NCBI GenBank assembly: GCA_947038135.1
Contig: CAMQVM010000146.1
Coordinates: forward strand, 1 to 5,019
DNA: 5,019 nucleotides
Origin: an uncultured Rikenellaceae bacterium
GTDB lineage: Bacteria > Bacteroidota > Bacteroidia > Bacteroidales > Rikenellaceae
Reading direction: 5' to 3'
The position numbers were made by a program, and so were the translations under genes. Every line of letters begins with the position of its first letter. Within the stretch, counting starts at the first letter, position 1. The notes below the pieces were generated by a model, which saw only the letters and a list, made by a program, of their open reading frames with translations, was not told where the DNA came from and did not search any database. Below, piece after piece: positions 5,019 to 5,019 of the stretch.

Positions 5019-5019
5019 C

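Larger units (their letters stand above)
4219..5019. other. 801-bp repeat-rich, gene-poor region; candidate initiator-binding or origin-like region
   Basis: No gene of normal length can be supported here on either strand. From left to right it holds an 11-bp tandem array (4238-4314) and a TTATCAACA box (4331). A C-rich segment follows (about 4341-4500), G-rich on the minus strand and containing a 25-codon minus ORF. Next come a pyrimidine tract (about 4493-4560), a TAA/TAG triplet run (4562-4588) and a long AT-rich stretch with further TTATCAAC-type boxes (4749, 4884, 4917). Two hairpins close the window (4967-5018). Clustered DnaA-box-like words, iteron-like repeats and AT-rich, easily melted DNA are what replication origins look like. 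A regulatory region or degenerate sequence remains possible. Confidence 0.45.

Overview
The window looks like a piece of an AT-rich Bacteroidota chromosome, most likely Bacteroidales. None of the four gene starts has a convincing Shine-Dalgarno sequence. The one divergent promoter region carries the Bacteroidota-type -7 element TAnnTTTG on both strands. The proteins also resemble Bacteroidota versions of their families. This taxonomic call is an inference.

Layout. Positions 1-89 are the tail downstream of a leftward gene pair. Two leftward genes follow: an NrnA-like DHH/DHHA1 phosphoesterase (90-1112) and, upstream of it in the same transcript, a single-unit M16 zinc peptidase (1153-2397). 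A 74-bp divergent spacer (2398-2471) contains a perfect 12-bp inverted repeat with a back-to-back pair of -7 elements. Rightward lie holB, the clamp-loader delta' subunit (2472-3629), and, 10 bp further on, folK, a pterin pyrophosphokinase of the folate pathway (3640-4218). The last 801 bp (4219-5019) contain no convincing gene. This stretch is very rich in structure: a seven-unit 11-bp tandem array, DnaA-box-like TTATCAAC words, a run of TAA/TAG triplets beside a pyrimidine tract, a 13-bp direct repeat, a G-rich minus-strand segment with a 25-codon ORF, and two strong hairpins at the right edge.

How the genes relate. All four are housekeeping functions: degradation of short RNA and pAp, proteolysis, replication and folate synthesis. 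The two divergent pairs look like two small operons sharing one control region. No defence system, mobile-element gene, tRNA, rRNA or CRISPR array is visible.

Most worth a second look. The 4219-5019 region has several features of a replication-origin or other initiator-binding region, although local base skew does not support an origin and no experiment is visible here. The folK product has about 20 extra residues in the catalytic loop 3 of HPPK, and its gene has a base composition clearly unlike its operon partner holB.
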